A DNA stretch of 64,000 nucleotides from Anderseniella sp963787895 (GTDB lineage Bacteria > Pseudomonadota > Alphaproteobacteria > Rhizobiales > Aestuariivirgaceae): the NCBI GenBank assembly GCA_963787895.1, contig CAWBEX010000008.1, positions 310,001-374,000 on the forward strand, in the 5' to 3' direction. The notes under the pieces were generated by a model. The model made no database searches. It had not been told where the DNA came from and was given only the letters and a program-made list of their open reading frames with translations. A program made the translations under genes and the position numbers. Shown piece by piece: positions 52,418 through 62,952 of this stretch (positions are counted from its first letter, which is position 1; each line of letters starts with the position of its first letter).

Positions 52418-52521
52418 ACCCGGCATTCAGCGTGGTTAAAGCATTCTTGCCGCAATCGATAGAACTCTTGCTATTTTGCTAGTCCAGCACTAATCGCAGC
52501 CGTGCCAATATTCCTCGTTGG

Positions 52522-54468
52522 ATGACATGCCATCGGGGAATACGTGTGGTGGACAAGCAAGACACGGCAAAGCATGACAGGCGGGACAAACCGCGGTCGA
52601 TGAGTGCGAATGCATTGAAAGCCCGAGTCGATCTTTTCGTTCGACTGGGTGCATCACTGTCAGTGCTAGTCGTGGCAATAAATGTTGCCGCGTTTGTGTT
52701 CGAAATTACCAGCTTGCAAATTCCCGGTCGTGCACTGCTCGGGATGCTGATTGCATTTCTGTCGCTCGGCTTTTTGCACATCTGGCATCTGACCAACAAG
52801 CAACTGGCCGACCTGCAGGTGGCATTGTCTCAATTGCACAAGGCACGAAGTGAGGCTGATGAGGCAAACCAGGCAAAATCACGATTCCTGGCTACCGTTT
52901 CACACGAGCTGCGAACTCCCATGAACGGTGTCATGGGGATGACAGGGTTGTTGCTGGATACCAGGCTCACTGATGAACAACGCAGCTATGCCGAGGCGGT
53001 CGAGGTTTCCAGCCGATCCCTTCTTTCAATAATTGACGAATTGCTCGACGCCGCAAAAGCTGAGTCTGGTGAAATGACCATAGTGCAGGCGCCATTTGAT
53101 CTTTGTGAATTGGTAGAGAGCAGTGTTGAGCTACTTGCCTCTCGAGCGCATGCAAAGGGTATTGAAATAGGTTGTCATGTTTGCCCAATGCTTGGAGGGT
53201 CGGTTTATGGTGACAAGAAACGACTTCAGCAAGTCATCATGAATATTGCCGGCAACGCCATCAAGTTCACCTCAAGTGGTAGCGTTTGCATTCACGTCTC
53301 CAGGCTCAACCGGAGTGGAATGGTCGAGTTTGGTATTTCCGACACTGGTCATGGAATACCGGAGGAGGAATTGAAATCTGTTTTCGACCGTTTTGTGCAG
53401 TCTTCACTACCACAGAATCAGGCAGCGGGTGGTACCGGATTGGGACTTTCAATCTCGCGCTACTTGGTTGACCTGATGGGTGGCGAAATTGATGTGCAAA
53501 GCATTTTGGGGGAAGGGTCCAGCTTCCGATTTTCAATTGATTTGCCCGAAATAGAATCCCAGCAGACTCCCAGTCACAAGCCAGCGAGAACTGCAACTGC
53601 CAGCACGCAACCGTTGTCGAACTGCCGTGTCATATTGCTTGCGTCAGAGGGAGCAACCCGAACCGTTTTGGAGACATATCTGAACGGTTGGGGTGCGGAA
53701 TGCGAGACTCTGGATGCAAGTCAGATGGACCGGCTGGAGGAATCGGTCAACGATTCCTGCAAGCAAACGGGACGAGCGGTCCTAATGATAGACACCGCCG
53801 CATGTTCCGGCATTGATGAAGTTGCGAGACTGATGCATGCATACTGTGAAAAGCTTGAGATCTGGGTAATCTTGCGCCCCGAGGACCGGCGTCTTTACAA
53901 ATGGGTCATGGACGACGCCAGAGTACACTATCTCCTCAAACCGGCACGACGGTCCACCATTTTGGCCCAATTGCTTGAAGAAGCCACCCATATGACAAGG
54001 CCGGTACGGTCATTGCGCAAGACGGCTGAGAAATTGCGTCGTGTGGATACGGAAGAACGGCTTAAGGTGATGCTCGTAGAAGACAATCGCATAAACATGC
54101 TGCTGGCCACCAACATCCTCAAGGCCGATGGACACGATGTCGCACACTTTGCCAGTGGCTCCGAAGCAGTCAGTGAGATTGAACGCAATATCGCCGACAC
54201 CGGTAGTGTCAATCACGACATCATTCTGATGGATATCTTCATGCCTGGCATTGATGGGCTGGAGGCGGCACGGAAGATCCGCGCGATGGAAAGCCGGCAG
54301 GGCTTGCGCCACCGTGTACCAATACTTGCGATGACTGCCAACTCAAGCCAGGATGACCAGCATAAATGTCTGGACGCAGGGATGGATGGATACCTGGCGA
54401 AGCCGTTTGATCGAAATGATCTGCAATTGGCAATACTGCAACTGACAGGCGCCAACCGGGCCGCCTAG
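52522..54468 (+). CDS. Hybrid sensor histidine kinase with a degenerate and an intact receiver
   Basis: 648 aa from ATG 52522 (GTG 52546 and ATG 52600 are alternatives). Two membrane helices (about 40-62, 70-88) with almost no periplasmic loop, then a short coiled coil and the kinase: H-box His128 in VSHELRTPMNG, N-box NIAGNAIKF, G1 DTGHGIPEE, G2 GGTGLGLSISR. A receiver-like module (about 370-490) has lost the N-terminal acidic pair (ILLASEG) yet keeps Asp in MIDTAAC and Lys in YLLKPA. A complete receiver follows (LVEDNRIN, LMDIFMPG, YLAKPF). No PAS or HPt domain. Partners unknown. Confidence 0.92.
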   Translation: MTCHRGIRVVDKQDTAKHDRRDKPRSMSANALKARVDLFVRLGASLSVLVVAINVAAFVFEITSLQIPGRALLGMLIAFLSLGFLHIWHLTNKQLADLQVALSQLHKARSEADEANQAKSRFLATVSHELRTPMNGVMGMTGLLLDTRLTDEQRSYAEAVEVSSRSLLSIIDELLDAAKAESGEMTIVQAPFDLCELVESSVELLASRAHAKGIEIGCHVCPMLGGSVYGDKKRLQQVIMNIAGNAIKFTSSGSVCIHVSRLNRSGMVEFGISDTGHGIPEEELKSVFDRFVQSSLPQNQAAGGTGLGLSISRYLVDLMGGEIDVQSILGEGSSFRFSIDLPEIESQQTPSHKPARTATASTQPLSNCRVILLASEGATRTVLETYLNGWGAECETLDASQMDRLEESVNDSCKQTGRAVLMIDTAACSGIDEVARLMHAYCEKLEIWVILRPEDRRLYKWVMDDARVHYLLKPARRSTILAQLLEEATHMTRPVRSLRKTAEKLRRVDTEERLKVMLVEDNRINMLLATNILKADGHDVAHFASGSEAVSEIERNIADTGSVNHDIILMDIFMPGIDGLEAARKIRAMESRQGLRHRVPILAMTANSSQDDQHKCLDAGMDGYLAKPFDRNDLQLAILQLTGANRAA

Positions 54469-54543
54469 CAAGGCGCTTCGCTGTGGATGGGTTTCATTGT
54501 CTCGGCGACGACCTGCAATCTGATGAAGTAGTGTTCAACTACC

Positions 54544-57300
54544 ATGACGAATGCCACCAAGCCCAACCAGAACAGCAAACCCGCATCTGCGTCTACGAGA
54601 GACAAGATGACACCGATGATGGCGCAATATCTGGAGATCAGGAAGGCAAATCCGGAAAGCCTGCTGTTCTACAGAATGGGTGATTTCTACGAGTTGTTTT
54701 TTGAAGATGCGGAAGTGGCATCTGCTGCACTGGGTATAGCACTTACCAAACGCGGCAAACATTTGGACCAGGACATACCTATGTGCGGTGTGCCTGTGCA
54801 TGCGGCGGATGACTACCTGCAAAGACTGATCAAGCTTGGCCACAAGGTGGCGGTTTGCGAACAGACGGAAGATCCGGCCGAGGCAAAGAAGCGCGGCTCC
54901 AAGTCGGTAGTGCGCAGGGAAGTAGTGCGCCTGGTTACGCCTGGCACCTTGACCGAGGAAAACCTGCTTCAGGCAGGGCGCAACAATTTTCTTGCCTGTC
55001 TGGCCCGCAACCGTGCTGATAGCGCATTGGCTCTGGCGTGGCTCGATATGTCCAGTGGGGATTTCTCAGTAACAAAAGTCACCCCTGTTACGGTTGTCTC
55101 TGAACTTGCGCGAATTGAGCCATCCGAACTGTTGATGCCAGATGCGTTACTGGGCGATGGCGAAATGTCGCTGGTGCTAGAAGACTCCCGTACCAGCATT
55201 ACTCCGATACCTGCGTCAAAATTTGACTCGATCGCATGTACGACCAGGCTAATTGAACACTTCCAGATCGCCTCACTGGATGCATTCGGAAATTTTGACA
55301 AAGCCGCCGCCAGCGCCGCTGGCGCACTGCTTGACTATGTGCTGCTCACCCAGGTTGGTAAGGTACCAAGTCTGCGCCCGCCTCGCATTGTTGAACCCGG
55401 CCGCATTGTCCTTATTGATGCTGCAACGCGCGGCAATCTTGAGATTGTCCGGACGCTTGCAGGCGAACGCAAGGGCAGTCTTCTCGCCTGTGTGGACATG
55501 ACCGTTACCGGTCAGGGCGGACGCCTGCTTTGTGATCGCTTGTCGGCACCGGTCACTGATGTTGGCGAGATTGTAGCCCGTCATGACGCAGTCGAAGCCT
55601 TGCTGGACGAAGTCGATGGCGCGGTATGCGACAGAGTAAGGGCTGCACTGAAGACGGCGCCGGACATGACCCGGTCGCTGGGTCGACTGAGCGTTGGTCG
55701 GGGCTCGCCACGCGACCTTGCTGCAATCGGTGCCGGCATAATGCTGGCAGCGGAACTATCAGCGCAGTATGTGCATCGGAACGGCATAGATCCCTGGCCG
55801 GCAAAACTTGCCAACATCTGGGCCGCACTTGCCCTGGCCGATACGTCCTTTGCTGAAGAACTGCGCGCGACATTGTCGGAAGAACTACCCGCAACCACGC
55901 GAGATGGCGGATTCATTCGACATGGCGCCAATATGGAGCTGGACGAAAGCCGGGCGCTACGTGACGAAAGCCGAAAGGTTATCGCAGGATTGCAGACAAG
56001 TTATGCTGACGCGACAGGATTGAAATCGCTCAAGATCAAGCACAACAACATGTTGGGCTACTTCATCGAGTTGAACCAGCTCTCGGGTGAACAGTTGCTT
56101 GGGGCCAATCATGCAGGCCAGTTCATTCATAGGCAAACCATGGCCAATGCGATGCGCTTTACCACCACTGAACTAGCCGGTCTGGAGCAGAAGATTTCCC
56201 TTGCTGCTGACCGGGCGCGCAGCATTGAACTTGCCATGTTTGAAGCAATGGCCGAGGCGACAAGGCAGCGTGCCGCCATGTTGCACACGCTGTCCGATGC
56301 ATTGGCTGAACTCGATGTCTATAGCGCACTTGCGGAACTTGCATCACGCCATGACTATGTACGTCCACACATGGATGACTCGCGCTGCTTTGATATTCGT
56401 GCTGGCCGCCATCCGGTAGTGGAAGCAGCGCTTCGTAGCCAATCTTCAGGTAGTTTCGTTCCAAATGACTGCGACTTGTCTGCCATAGAGAAGGATGAAA
56501 CAGGTGACCCCACCCGGCACATCTGTATCCTGACCGGACCTAACATGGCCGGCAAGTCCACCTTCCTTCGCCAGAACGCAATCATCGCGTTGCTGGCCCA
56601 GATGGGAGGCTTCGTACCGGCGCAGTCTGCTCGCATTGGCGTGGTAGATCGCATCTTTAGCCGCGTCGGTGCTGCTGATGATCTGGCTCGCGGGCGGTCC
56701 ACCTTCATGGTCGAAATGGTCGAAACGGCGACCATATTGAATCTGTCAACCGACCGATCCTTGGTTATTCTTGACGAAATCGGTCGCGGTACAGCCACTT
56801 ATGATGGGTTGTCAATTGCCTGGGCATGTGTCGAGCACCTGCATGAAGTGAACCGCTGTCGCGCTCTATTCGCTACGCATTTCCACGAGCTTACTGCTCT
56901 GTCATCGCGACTTGAAAGAGTGAAAAACGCAACCGTAAAGGTGCGTGAATGGGAAGGTGAGGTAATCTTTTTGCACGAAGTGACACCCGGTGCCGCGGAT
57001 CGTTCCTACGGCATTCAGGTCGCACGCCTTGCCGGACTGCCATCAAGCGTAATTGGCCGGGCTTCTGAAGTCCTAGAACTGCTGGAAGAAAGTGAACGCA
57101 AGAATCCCGGGGGCAATTTGATTGATGATCTGCCCTTGTTTTCCGTGCCGGCGGTTACGACACAGCGATCTGCCGCCAGCAACCCATCGGCACTGGTAAA
57201 TCGGTTGAAAGACGTTCTGCCTGATGAGTTGAGCCCGCGTGATGCGCTCGAGGTGATTTATGAGTTGAAAGCACTGGCTGCAGATCAGGACAAACGCTAG
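54544..57300 (+). CDS. mutS: DNA mismatch repair protein MutS
   Basis: 918 aa. Mismatch-binding domain with LLFYRMGDFYELFFEDA (Phe-x-Glu), connector, lever/clamp and ATPase domain: Walker A TGPNMAGKSTFLRQ, DDLARGRSTFMVEM, Walker B VILDEIGRGTATYDG and ATHFHELTAL. Recognises replication errors. The ATG at 54607 is a possible later start. 75 bp after the hybrid kinase, 47 bp before glnD, the same order as in many alphaproteobacteria. Confidence 0.98.
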   Translation: MTNATKPNQNSKPASASTRDKMTPMMAQYLEIRKANPESLLFYRMGDFYELFFEDAEVASAALGIALTKRGKHLDQDIPMCGVPVHAADDYLQRLIKLGHKVAVCEQTEDPAEAKKRGSKSVVRREVVRLVTPGTLTEENLLQAGRNNFLACLARNRADSALALAWLDMSSGDFSVTKVTPVTVVSELARIEPSELLMPDALLGDGEMSLVLEDSRTSITPIPASKFDSIACTTRLIEHFQIASLDAFGNFDKAAASAAGALLDYVLLTQVGKVPSLRPPRIVEPGRIVLIDAATRGNLEIVRTLAGERKGSLLACVDMTVTGQGGRLLCDRLSAPVTDVGEIVARHDAVEALLDEVDGAVCDRVRAALKTAPDMTRSLGRLSVGRGSPRDLAAIGAGIMLAAELSAQYVHRNGIDPWPAKLANIWAALALADTSFAEELRATLSEELPATTRDGGFIRHGANMELDESRALRDESRKVIAGLQTSYADATGLKSLKIKHNNMLGYFIELNQLSGEQLLGANHAGQFIHRQTMANAMRFTTTELAGLEQKISLAADRARSIELAMFEAMAEATRQRAAMLHTLSDALAELDVYSALAELASRHDYVRPHMDDSRCFDIRAGRHPVVEAALRSQSSGSFVPNDCDLSAIEKDETGDPTRHICILTGPNMAGKSTFLRQNAIIALLAQMGGFVPAQSARIGVVDRIFSRVGAADDLARGRSTFMVEMVETATILNLSTDRSLVILDEIGRGTATYDGLSIAWACVEHLHEVNRCRALFATHFHELTALSSRLERVKNATVKVREWEGEVIFLHEVTPGAADRSYGIQVARLAGLPSSVIGRASEVLELLEESERKNPGGNLIDDLPLFSVPAVTTQRSAASNPSALVNRLKDVLPDELSPRDALEVIYELKALAADQDKR

Positions 57301-57347
57301 GTTGTTTTCACTGCGGATTTTTATCCTTTCCACCGGGTTGACATGGA

Positions 57348-60137
57348 ATGCCGGCGAGCAACAAGACAGCACAAGAAGATTGGGGTGACCCTGGCTATAA
57401 TTTGGCCAGCATACCGCATTCGCTGAGAGTTCTGGCAGATGAACATGGACTGGAGGGATCGCATTTTCGGCCGGCGGCGCTGAAATATCTCAAGCATCTC
57501 ATAGCCAAGTCGCGCAAAGGTGAAGAAAAGCGCCTGACAGAGACCGGCAAAGGCAAGGAATGCGCACAGCGACTTTCCCGGTTGCAGGATACCTTGATTG
57601 CCGCGCTGTATGAATTTGCCTCCACGGCCATCTATGCAGCGAGCAATCCGTCAGCTGCTGAACGCATTGCGGTGGTTGCAGTAGGCGGATATGGCCGAGG
57701 TGCACTGGCACCTGGTTCGGACATCGATCTCTTGTTTCTGCTGCCCTACAAACAAACGCCATGGGGGGAAAGCGTCGTCGAGTACATGTTGTACTTCCTT
57801 TGGGATCTTGGATTCAAGGTCGGCCACGCTACCCGCTCAGTTGACGACTGTATACGCTTGGTGCGCACTGACACGACGATCATGACTTCAGTTCTGGAAG
57901 CACGCTTCATCTGCGGTCACACGCCGTTGTTTGACGACTTGCAGTCCCGTTACGGCAGGGACATTCTGGCGCAGGATCAGCGGCAATTCATCGCTGACAA
58001 GCTGGCAGAGCGTGATGAGCGACACCGCCGGGCAGGAGAATCGCGATATCTGGTGGAGCCGGACGTTAAAGACGGCAAGGGAGGGATGCGCGACCTGCAC
58101 ACCTTGTTCTGGATTGCCAAGTTTGTTTACGGCACACGTTCGGCAAGGGAGCTCAACAAGTCTGGTCTGTTTACCCGCAAAGAACAGAACCGCTTCATCA
58201 AGTGTGAAGATTTTCTCTGGGCCGTGCGATGCCATCTGCATTTCATGACCGGGCGCGGGGACGACCGGTTGGGTTTCGATAAGCAGGCTGAACTGGCAAC
58301 CAGGCTAGGTTACTCCGCACATGGTGGCATGAAGTCGGTCGAGCGTTTCATGAAGCACTACTTCCTCATTGCAAAGGATGTTGGAGACCTGACCCGCATC
58401 ATGTCTGCGGTGCTGGAGTCGCAGCATATCAAGAAAGCGCCAAGCATGAGTGAACTGTTTGGCCGTTTTCGGCGTCGCTCGATAAAGCTTGATGATGAAG
58501 GCCTGTTTGTGATCGAGGCTGGTCGCATGAAAGCAAGAGAGGACGACATATTCGAGCAAGATCCAGTTGCCATGATGCAGCTGTTTCGTGTGGCGGAGCG
58601 AAACAATCTGGCCATTCATCCGCATACCTTGCGCCTGGTGCGCCGGGCGCGCCGCGGCATCAACAAGCACATGCGGAACGATCCGGTAGCCAATCAGTTG
58701 TTTCTAGATGTTCTCACAAAATCACGCGATCCCGAGGCCGTTCTAAGGCGCATGAGTGAAGCCGGCGTGCTCGGACGCTTCATACCCGAGTTTGGCCGCA
58801 TCACTGCGCTCATGCAGTTCAACATGTACCACCACTTCACCGTGGACGAGCATCTGATCCGGGCGGTTGGCATCCTGTCGAAGATTGAACAAGGCATGCT
58901 GAAAGAGGATCATCCGCTCGCCAGTGGCATTATTGGAGGGGTGGTTTCGCGTCGCGTTCTGTATGTCGCTGTGTTGCTTCACGATATTGCAAAGGGCCGC
59001 AAGGAAGATCATTCAATTGCCGGAGCGCGGGTGGCGCGTTCGTTGTGCGCGCGCCTGGGCCTTAACAAGTCTGAAACAGAAACGGTTGAATGGCTGGTGC
59101 GCTATCACTTGCTGATGAGTGAGACCGCTCAAATGCGGGACCTGTCAGACTATAAGACTATCGCTGATTTTGCCGAGATCGTACAGAGCCCGGAGCGGCT
59201 GCGCCTGCTGCTGGTTTTGACTGTCGTTGATATCCGGGCGGTTGGACCGGGAGTATGGAACGGGTGGAAAGGGCAGTTGCTGCGCACGTTGTTTGCCGAA
59301 ACAGAGCCGCACCTGTCAGGTGGGCACACTTCGATCTCTCGAACTGACCGTATAGAGAGCGCCAGGCAGGCCTTCGCTGATGCAATGCGGGACTGGAGCA
59401 AGGCGCACGTCGGGGCTTATCTGGCCAGACACTATGATGCATATTGGTACACCGTTGGTATTGATCAGCAGGTGTTAGATGCACAGCTTATTGATCGCGC
59501 TGACAAATCCGGCGAAACCGTAGCGTTCGATGTGCGCATGGACCAGTTTGCTGCGATTACCGAACTGACAGTTTACGTACCTGATCACCCGCGCTTGCTG
59601 GCGCTGCTGACAGGAGCATGCGCAGCGGCCGGAGCCAGTATTGCAGGGGCAAAGATCTTCACAACTACCGATGGGATGGCGCTAGACACTCTCCTTATTC
59701 CGCATGAGTTTGAAGATGCCGAAGATGAACGACGCCGCATCGACAGAATCATTGTCTTGGTGCGTCAGGCTTTTGCCGGAGAGATTCAACTGCGCCAGGC
59801 AGTTGCAGCCGCATCCAGACCGAAGGGTCGTATCAAGGCGTTCACTGTCGAGCCGCAGGTGATCATCTCGAACGACACCTCAAATCGCTTTACTGTAATT
59901 GAAATTGCCGGTCTCGACCGGGTCGGCCTGCTGTTCAAGTTGACCGACAGCCTGTTTCGCCTCAACCTGAACATTGCCTCGGCACAGGTCACGACTTTTG
60001 GCGAGCGTGCGGTTGACGTATTCTATGTTACCGATCTGCTGGGTCAGAAAATCACATCCAGAGCGCGGTTGAATTCCATCGAGGAAAGTCTCATGAGTGT
60101 GCTGCAAGCCGGAGCGGCACAAGAGGAAGCTGCCTGA
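57348..60137 (+). CDS. glnD: Bifunctional uridylyltransferase/uridylyl-removing enzyme GlnD
   Basis: 929 aa. Nucleotidyltransferase domain GGYGRGALAPGSDIDLLFL (about 112-130), HD domain with LLHDIAKGRKEDHS and the C-terminal pair of ACT domains (TELTVYVPDHPRLLALLTG; EIAGLDRVGLLFKLTDSLF). Modifies the PII proteins in response to glutamine, setting nitrogen regulation. Start 57348 has GGA just upstream. Confidence 0.97.
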   Translation: MPASNKTAQEDWGDPGYNLASIPHSLRVLADEHGLEGSHFRPAALKYLKHLIAKSRKGEEKRLTETGKGKECAQRLSRLQDTLIAALYEFASTAIYAASNPSAAERIAVVAVGGYGRGALAPGSDIDLLFLLPYKQTPWGESVVEYMLYFLWDLGFKVGHATRSVDDCIRLVRTDTTIMTSVLEARFICGHTPLFDDLQSRYGRDILAQDQRQFIADKLAERDERHRRAGESRYLVEPDVKDGKGGMRDLHTLFWIAKFVYGTRSARELNKSGLFTRKEQNRFIKCEDFLWAVRCHLHFMTGRGDDRLGFDKQAELATRLGYSAHGGMKSVERFMKHYFLIAKDVGDLTRIMSAVLESQHIKKAPSMSELFGRFRRRSIKLDDEGLFVIEAGRMKAREDDIFEQDPVAMMQLFRVAERNNLAIHPHTLRLVRRARRGINKHMRNDPVANQLFLDVLTKSRDPEAVLRRMSEAGVLGRFIPEFGRITALMQFNMYHHFTVDEHLIRAVGILSKIEQGMLKEDHPLASGIIGGVVSRRVLYVAVLLHDIAKGRKEDHSIAGARVARSLCARLGLNKSETETVEWLVRYHLLMSETAQMRDLSDYKTIADFAEIVQSPERLRLLLVLTVVDIRAVGPGVWNGWKGQLLRTLFAETEPHLSGGHTSISRTDRIESARQAFADAMRDWSKAHVGAYLARHYDAYWYTVGIDQQVLDAQLIDRADKSGETVAFDVRMDQFAAITELTVYVPDHPRLLALLTGACAAAGASIAGAKIFTTTDGMALDTLLIPHEFEDAEDERRRIDRIIVLVRQAFAGEIQLRQAVAAASRPKGRIKAFTVEPQVIISNDTSNRFTVIEIAGLDRVGLLFKLTDSLFRLNLNIASAQVTTFGERAVDVFYVTDLLGQKITSRARLNSIEESLMSVLQAGAAQEEAA

Positions 60138-60180
60138 AATCTGCCGTCTTGTTCAGACATCAGTGCCATCCTATTACTAG

Positions 60181-60225
60181 GGTCCAGTCTGATTCACCGT
60201 CACAACTCGAAAGTTGCATTGGACC
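60181..60225 (+). repeat. Nested inverted repeat just before murJ
   Basis: GGTCCA pairs with TGGACC across 33 nt, enclosing a perfect hairpin CAACT-CGAA-AGTTG. The outer 3' arm ends 3 bases before the murJ ATG, so the structure, if formed in mRNA, would cover the translation start region. Confidence 0.4.
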
Positions 60226-60228
60226 GCT

Positions 60229-61791
60229 ATGGCCCTGTTGAAATCCGCATCTACCGTTGCCGGCATGACCCTGATAAGCCGTGTTCTGGGGTTTGTTCGC
60301 GACATGTTGATGGCCAGCACCATCGGCACTGGACTGGTAGCAGATGCTTTTGTAGTTGCATTTCGGTTTCCCAACCTATTTCGCCGGCTGTTTGCTGAAG
60401 GCGCGTTCAATGCCGCCTTTGTGCCACTCTTTGCCCGCCAGCTTGAGGGCGAAGGCCACGATGCAGCTACGCGTTTCGCCGAGGAGGTTCTCGCCATTTT
60501 GCTGGTCTTCCTGTTGGGCCTGTCGTCTCTTGCCATGCTGGCAATGCCGCTGATTGTCTATGTGTTGGCTCCGGGGTTTTCTGATGATCCGGAGAAACTG
60601 GATCTGACCGCGCAGCTCACCCGCATAGCGTTCCCCTATCTGACCTTCATGTCGCTGGTGGCGCTCGTCGGCGGGATACTGAATTCTCTGCACCGGTTCA
60701 CTGCTGCTGCAGCCGCACCCATCATACTGAATGTGGTTATGATCGGAGTGCTTGGTCTTGTAACATTTTCTGGGTGGGGTGCCGAACCGCGTACCGGCTA
60801 TGCGCTGGCATGGGGCGTCAGTGCTGCAGGCGTTCTGCAGTTCCTGATGTTGTGGATTGTCATGAACCGGGTTGGCGTATCTCTGAAGCTGCGAAAGCCT
60901 GCCCTCACACCCGGCGTCAGGCGGTTGGTTACCCTGGGTATTCCGGGCCTCATTGCCGGCGGCATTACCCAGATCAATCTGCTGATATCCACCATGATTG
61001 CCTCAATGCAGGATTCAGCCGCTTCCTGGTTGTACTATGCAGATCGTATCTACCAGTTGCCGCTTGGAGTCATAGGAATTGCCATTGGCGTTGTGCTGCT
61101 GCCGGAGCTTGCCCGCCGCTTGCGAGCGGATGACAAGATTGGCGTGCAGTCCAGTCAGAACAGGGCACTGGAAGTATCGATGTTGCTAACAGTGCCAGCA
61201 GCTGTCGCTTTGATGGCTATCCCGCACCCGGTTATCCACGTCCTGTTTGAGCGCGGCGCCTTCAGTTTAGAAGATACACGAGCTACAGCAATTGCCTTGG
61301 CAGTTTTTGCTGCTGGTCTGCCAGCCTTTGTCATGATCAAGGTTTTTTCACCTGCATATTTTGCCCGCGAAGATACCCGTACCCCCATGTGGTTTGCGCT
61401 GATATCGGTACTGGTCAATATTGTAGGTGCTCTAGTTCTGTTTCAGTTTATCGCTTTTGTCGGTGTGGCGCTGGCAACCACAATTGCGGGCTGGATCAAT
61501 GCGCTTTTGCTGGCGGTGACGCTCACAAGGCGGGGCGATTTTATCATGGATGAAAGGCTGAAGTCTGCGCTGCCGCGAATTTTGGGCGCTAGCCTGATCA
61601 TGGGCGCTTTGCTGCTCGGTATTATCCATTTTGCGGGCCATGCCTTTGATGGCGACGTCATGCTCATATTGCGTTTGTTGTTGTTGGGCGCAGTTGTGGC
61701 ACTGGGTATGGCAGTTTACTTCGTCATCTTATGGGCGACTGGTGGCTTGAACCTGAAGGCGCTCAAGCAATCGTTCAGTCGGAAGGCCTAA
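60229..61791 (+). CDS. murJ: Lipid II flippase MurJ
   Basis: 520 aa from ATG 60229; an upstream in-frame ATG at 60214 falls inside the nested repeat. About 13-14 membrane segments. N-terminal SRVLGFVRDMLMAS and FRFPNLFRRLFAEGAFNAAFVP are the MurJ (MviN) signature. Flips lipid II to the periplasmic face for peptidoglycan synthesis. Same direction as glnD and trpS; the conserved order glnD-murJ-trpS is seen in other alphaproteobacteria. Confidence 0.96.
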   Translation: MALLKSASTVAGMTLISRVLGFVRDMLMASTIGTGLVADAFVVAFRFPNLFRRLFAEGAFNAAFVPLFARQLEGEGHDAATRFAEEVLAILLVFLLGLSSLAMLAMPLIVYVLAPGFSDDPEKLDLTAQLTRIAFPYLTFMSLVALVGGILNSLHRFTAAAAAPIILNVVMIGVLGLVTFSGWGAEPRTGYALAWGVSAAGVLQFLMLWIVMNRVGVSLKLRKPALTPGVRRLVTLGIPGLIAGGITQINLLISTMIASMQDSAASWLYYADRIYQLPLGVIGIAIGVVLLPELARRLRADDKIGVQSSQNRALEVSMLLTVPAAVALMAIPHPVIHVLFERGAFSLEDTRATAIALAVFAAGLPAFVMIKVFSPAYFAREDTRTPMWFALISVLVNIVGALVLFQFIAFVGVALATTIAGWINALLLAVTLTRRGDFIMDERLKSALPRILGASLIMGALLLGIIHFAGHAFDGDVMLILRLLLLGAVVALGMAVYFVILWATGGLNLKALKQSFSRKA

Positions 61792-61874
61792 TGGTTCTTG
61801 TGAGCAGGCGCTGGTTGCGGCATATACCCCCGCGAACAGTCTGATCGCCCGAAGTCCATGGAGCACCAGAAACC

Positions 61875-62921
61875 ATGTCCAAAGCCACCCCGCGTGTATT
61901 CTCCGGAGTTCAACCTACCGGCAACCTTCATCTTGGCAACTATCTTGGCGCCATTAAGAGGTTCGTCGAGATGCAGTCTGCCTACGAGTGCATCTATTGC
62001 GTCGTGGATTTGCATGCAATTACCCAGGATCGGTCGGTCTGGGGCGGGCCACAAGCGCTGGCCCACTCGACACGTGAGGTAACCGCCGCGTATCTGGCCG
62101 CCGGCATCAATCCTGCGGCGCACATTGTGTTCAATCAGTCGCAAGTGGCAGCCCATTCGGAATTGGCCTGGATCTTCAATTGCGTGGCCCGTGTAGGCTG
62201 GCTCAATCGCATGACACAGTTCAAGGACAAGGCTGGCAAGAACCGCGAAAATGCGTCTGTAGGTCTATACGCTTACCCCAATTTGATGGCGGCCGATATT
62301 TTGGCTTATCGTGCCACTCATGTTCCGGTTGGCGAGGACCAGAAGCAACATCTGGAGCTTACTCGTGATATCGCGCAGAAATTCAACATTGATATGGCTG
62401 ACGCCTGTACAGAAGCAGGCTACCCAGATGGCTTCTTTCCGTTGCCGGAGCCACTCATAATGGGACCGGCCACGAGGGTCATGTCGTTGCGTGATGGAGC
62501 AGCGAAAATGTCAAAATCAGACCCATCCGACTTGTCGCGTATCAATCTCACCGACGATGCCGATACCATCAACAAGAAGATTCGCAAGGCCAAGACTGAC
62601 CCGGACGCGCTGCCGGAATCTGTAGAAGCCCTCAAGGATCGTCCAGAAGCGGCCAATCTGCTTGGCATCTATGCTGCATTGGAAGACACAACGCTGGAAC
62701 AGGTTGTTGACCGATTTGCCGGTCAGCAGTTTTCAAACCTCAAGCAGCAACTTGCTGATCTGGCCGTTGTCAAATTGGCACCCATAGCAACCGAGATGCA
62801 GAAGCTCATGGCAGACCAGGCTCATATTGATGCCGTTCTGAAGGACGGTGCAGAACGCGCCCGCGCCATTGCTGAGCCTGTCATGCAGGATGTTCACCGC
62901 ATAATGGGTTTTGTACGCTAG
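61875..62921 (+). CDS. trpS: Tryptophanyl-tRNA synthetase
   Basis: 348 aa. Class I synthetase: HIGH-type HLGN in GVQPTGNLHLGNYLGAI, substrate pocket VDLHAITQ, and signature loop AKMSKSDPSD. Charges tRNA-Trp. The usual length is 330-350. Follows murJ by 83 bp. Confidence 0.98.
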   Translation: MSKATPRVFSGVQPTGNLHLGNYLGAIKRFVEMQSAYECIYCVVDLHAITQDRSVWGGPQALAHSTREVTAAYLAAGINPAAHIVFNQSQVAAHSELAWIFNCVARVGWLNRMTQFKDKAGKNRENASVGLYAYPNLMAADILAYRATHVPVGEDQKQHLELTRDIAQKFNIDMADACTEAGYPDGFFPLPEPLIMGPATRVMSLRDGAAKMSKSDPSDLSRINLTDDADTINKKIRKAKTDPDALPESVEALKDRPEAANLLGIYAALEDTTLEQVVDRFAGQQFSNLKQQLADLAVVKLAPIATEMQKLMADQAHIDAVLKDGAERARAIAEPVMQDVHRIMGFVR

Positions 62922-62952
62922 CCCCCGCTCGAGCATATTTGTGCCGAAGTAA

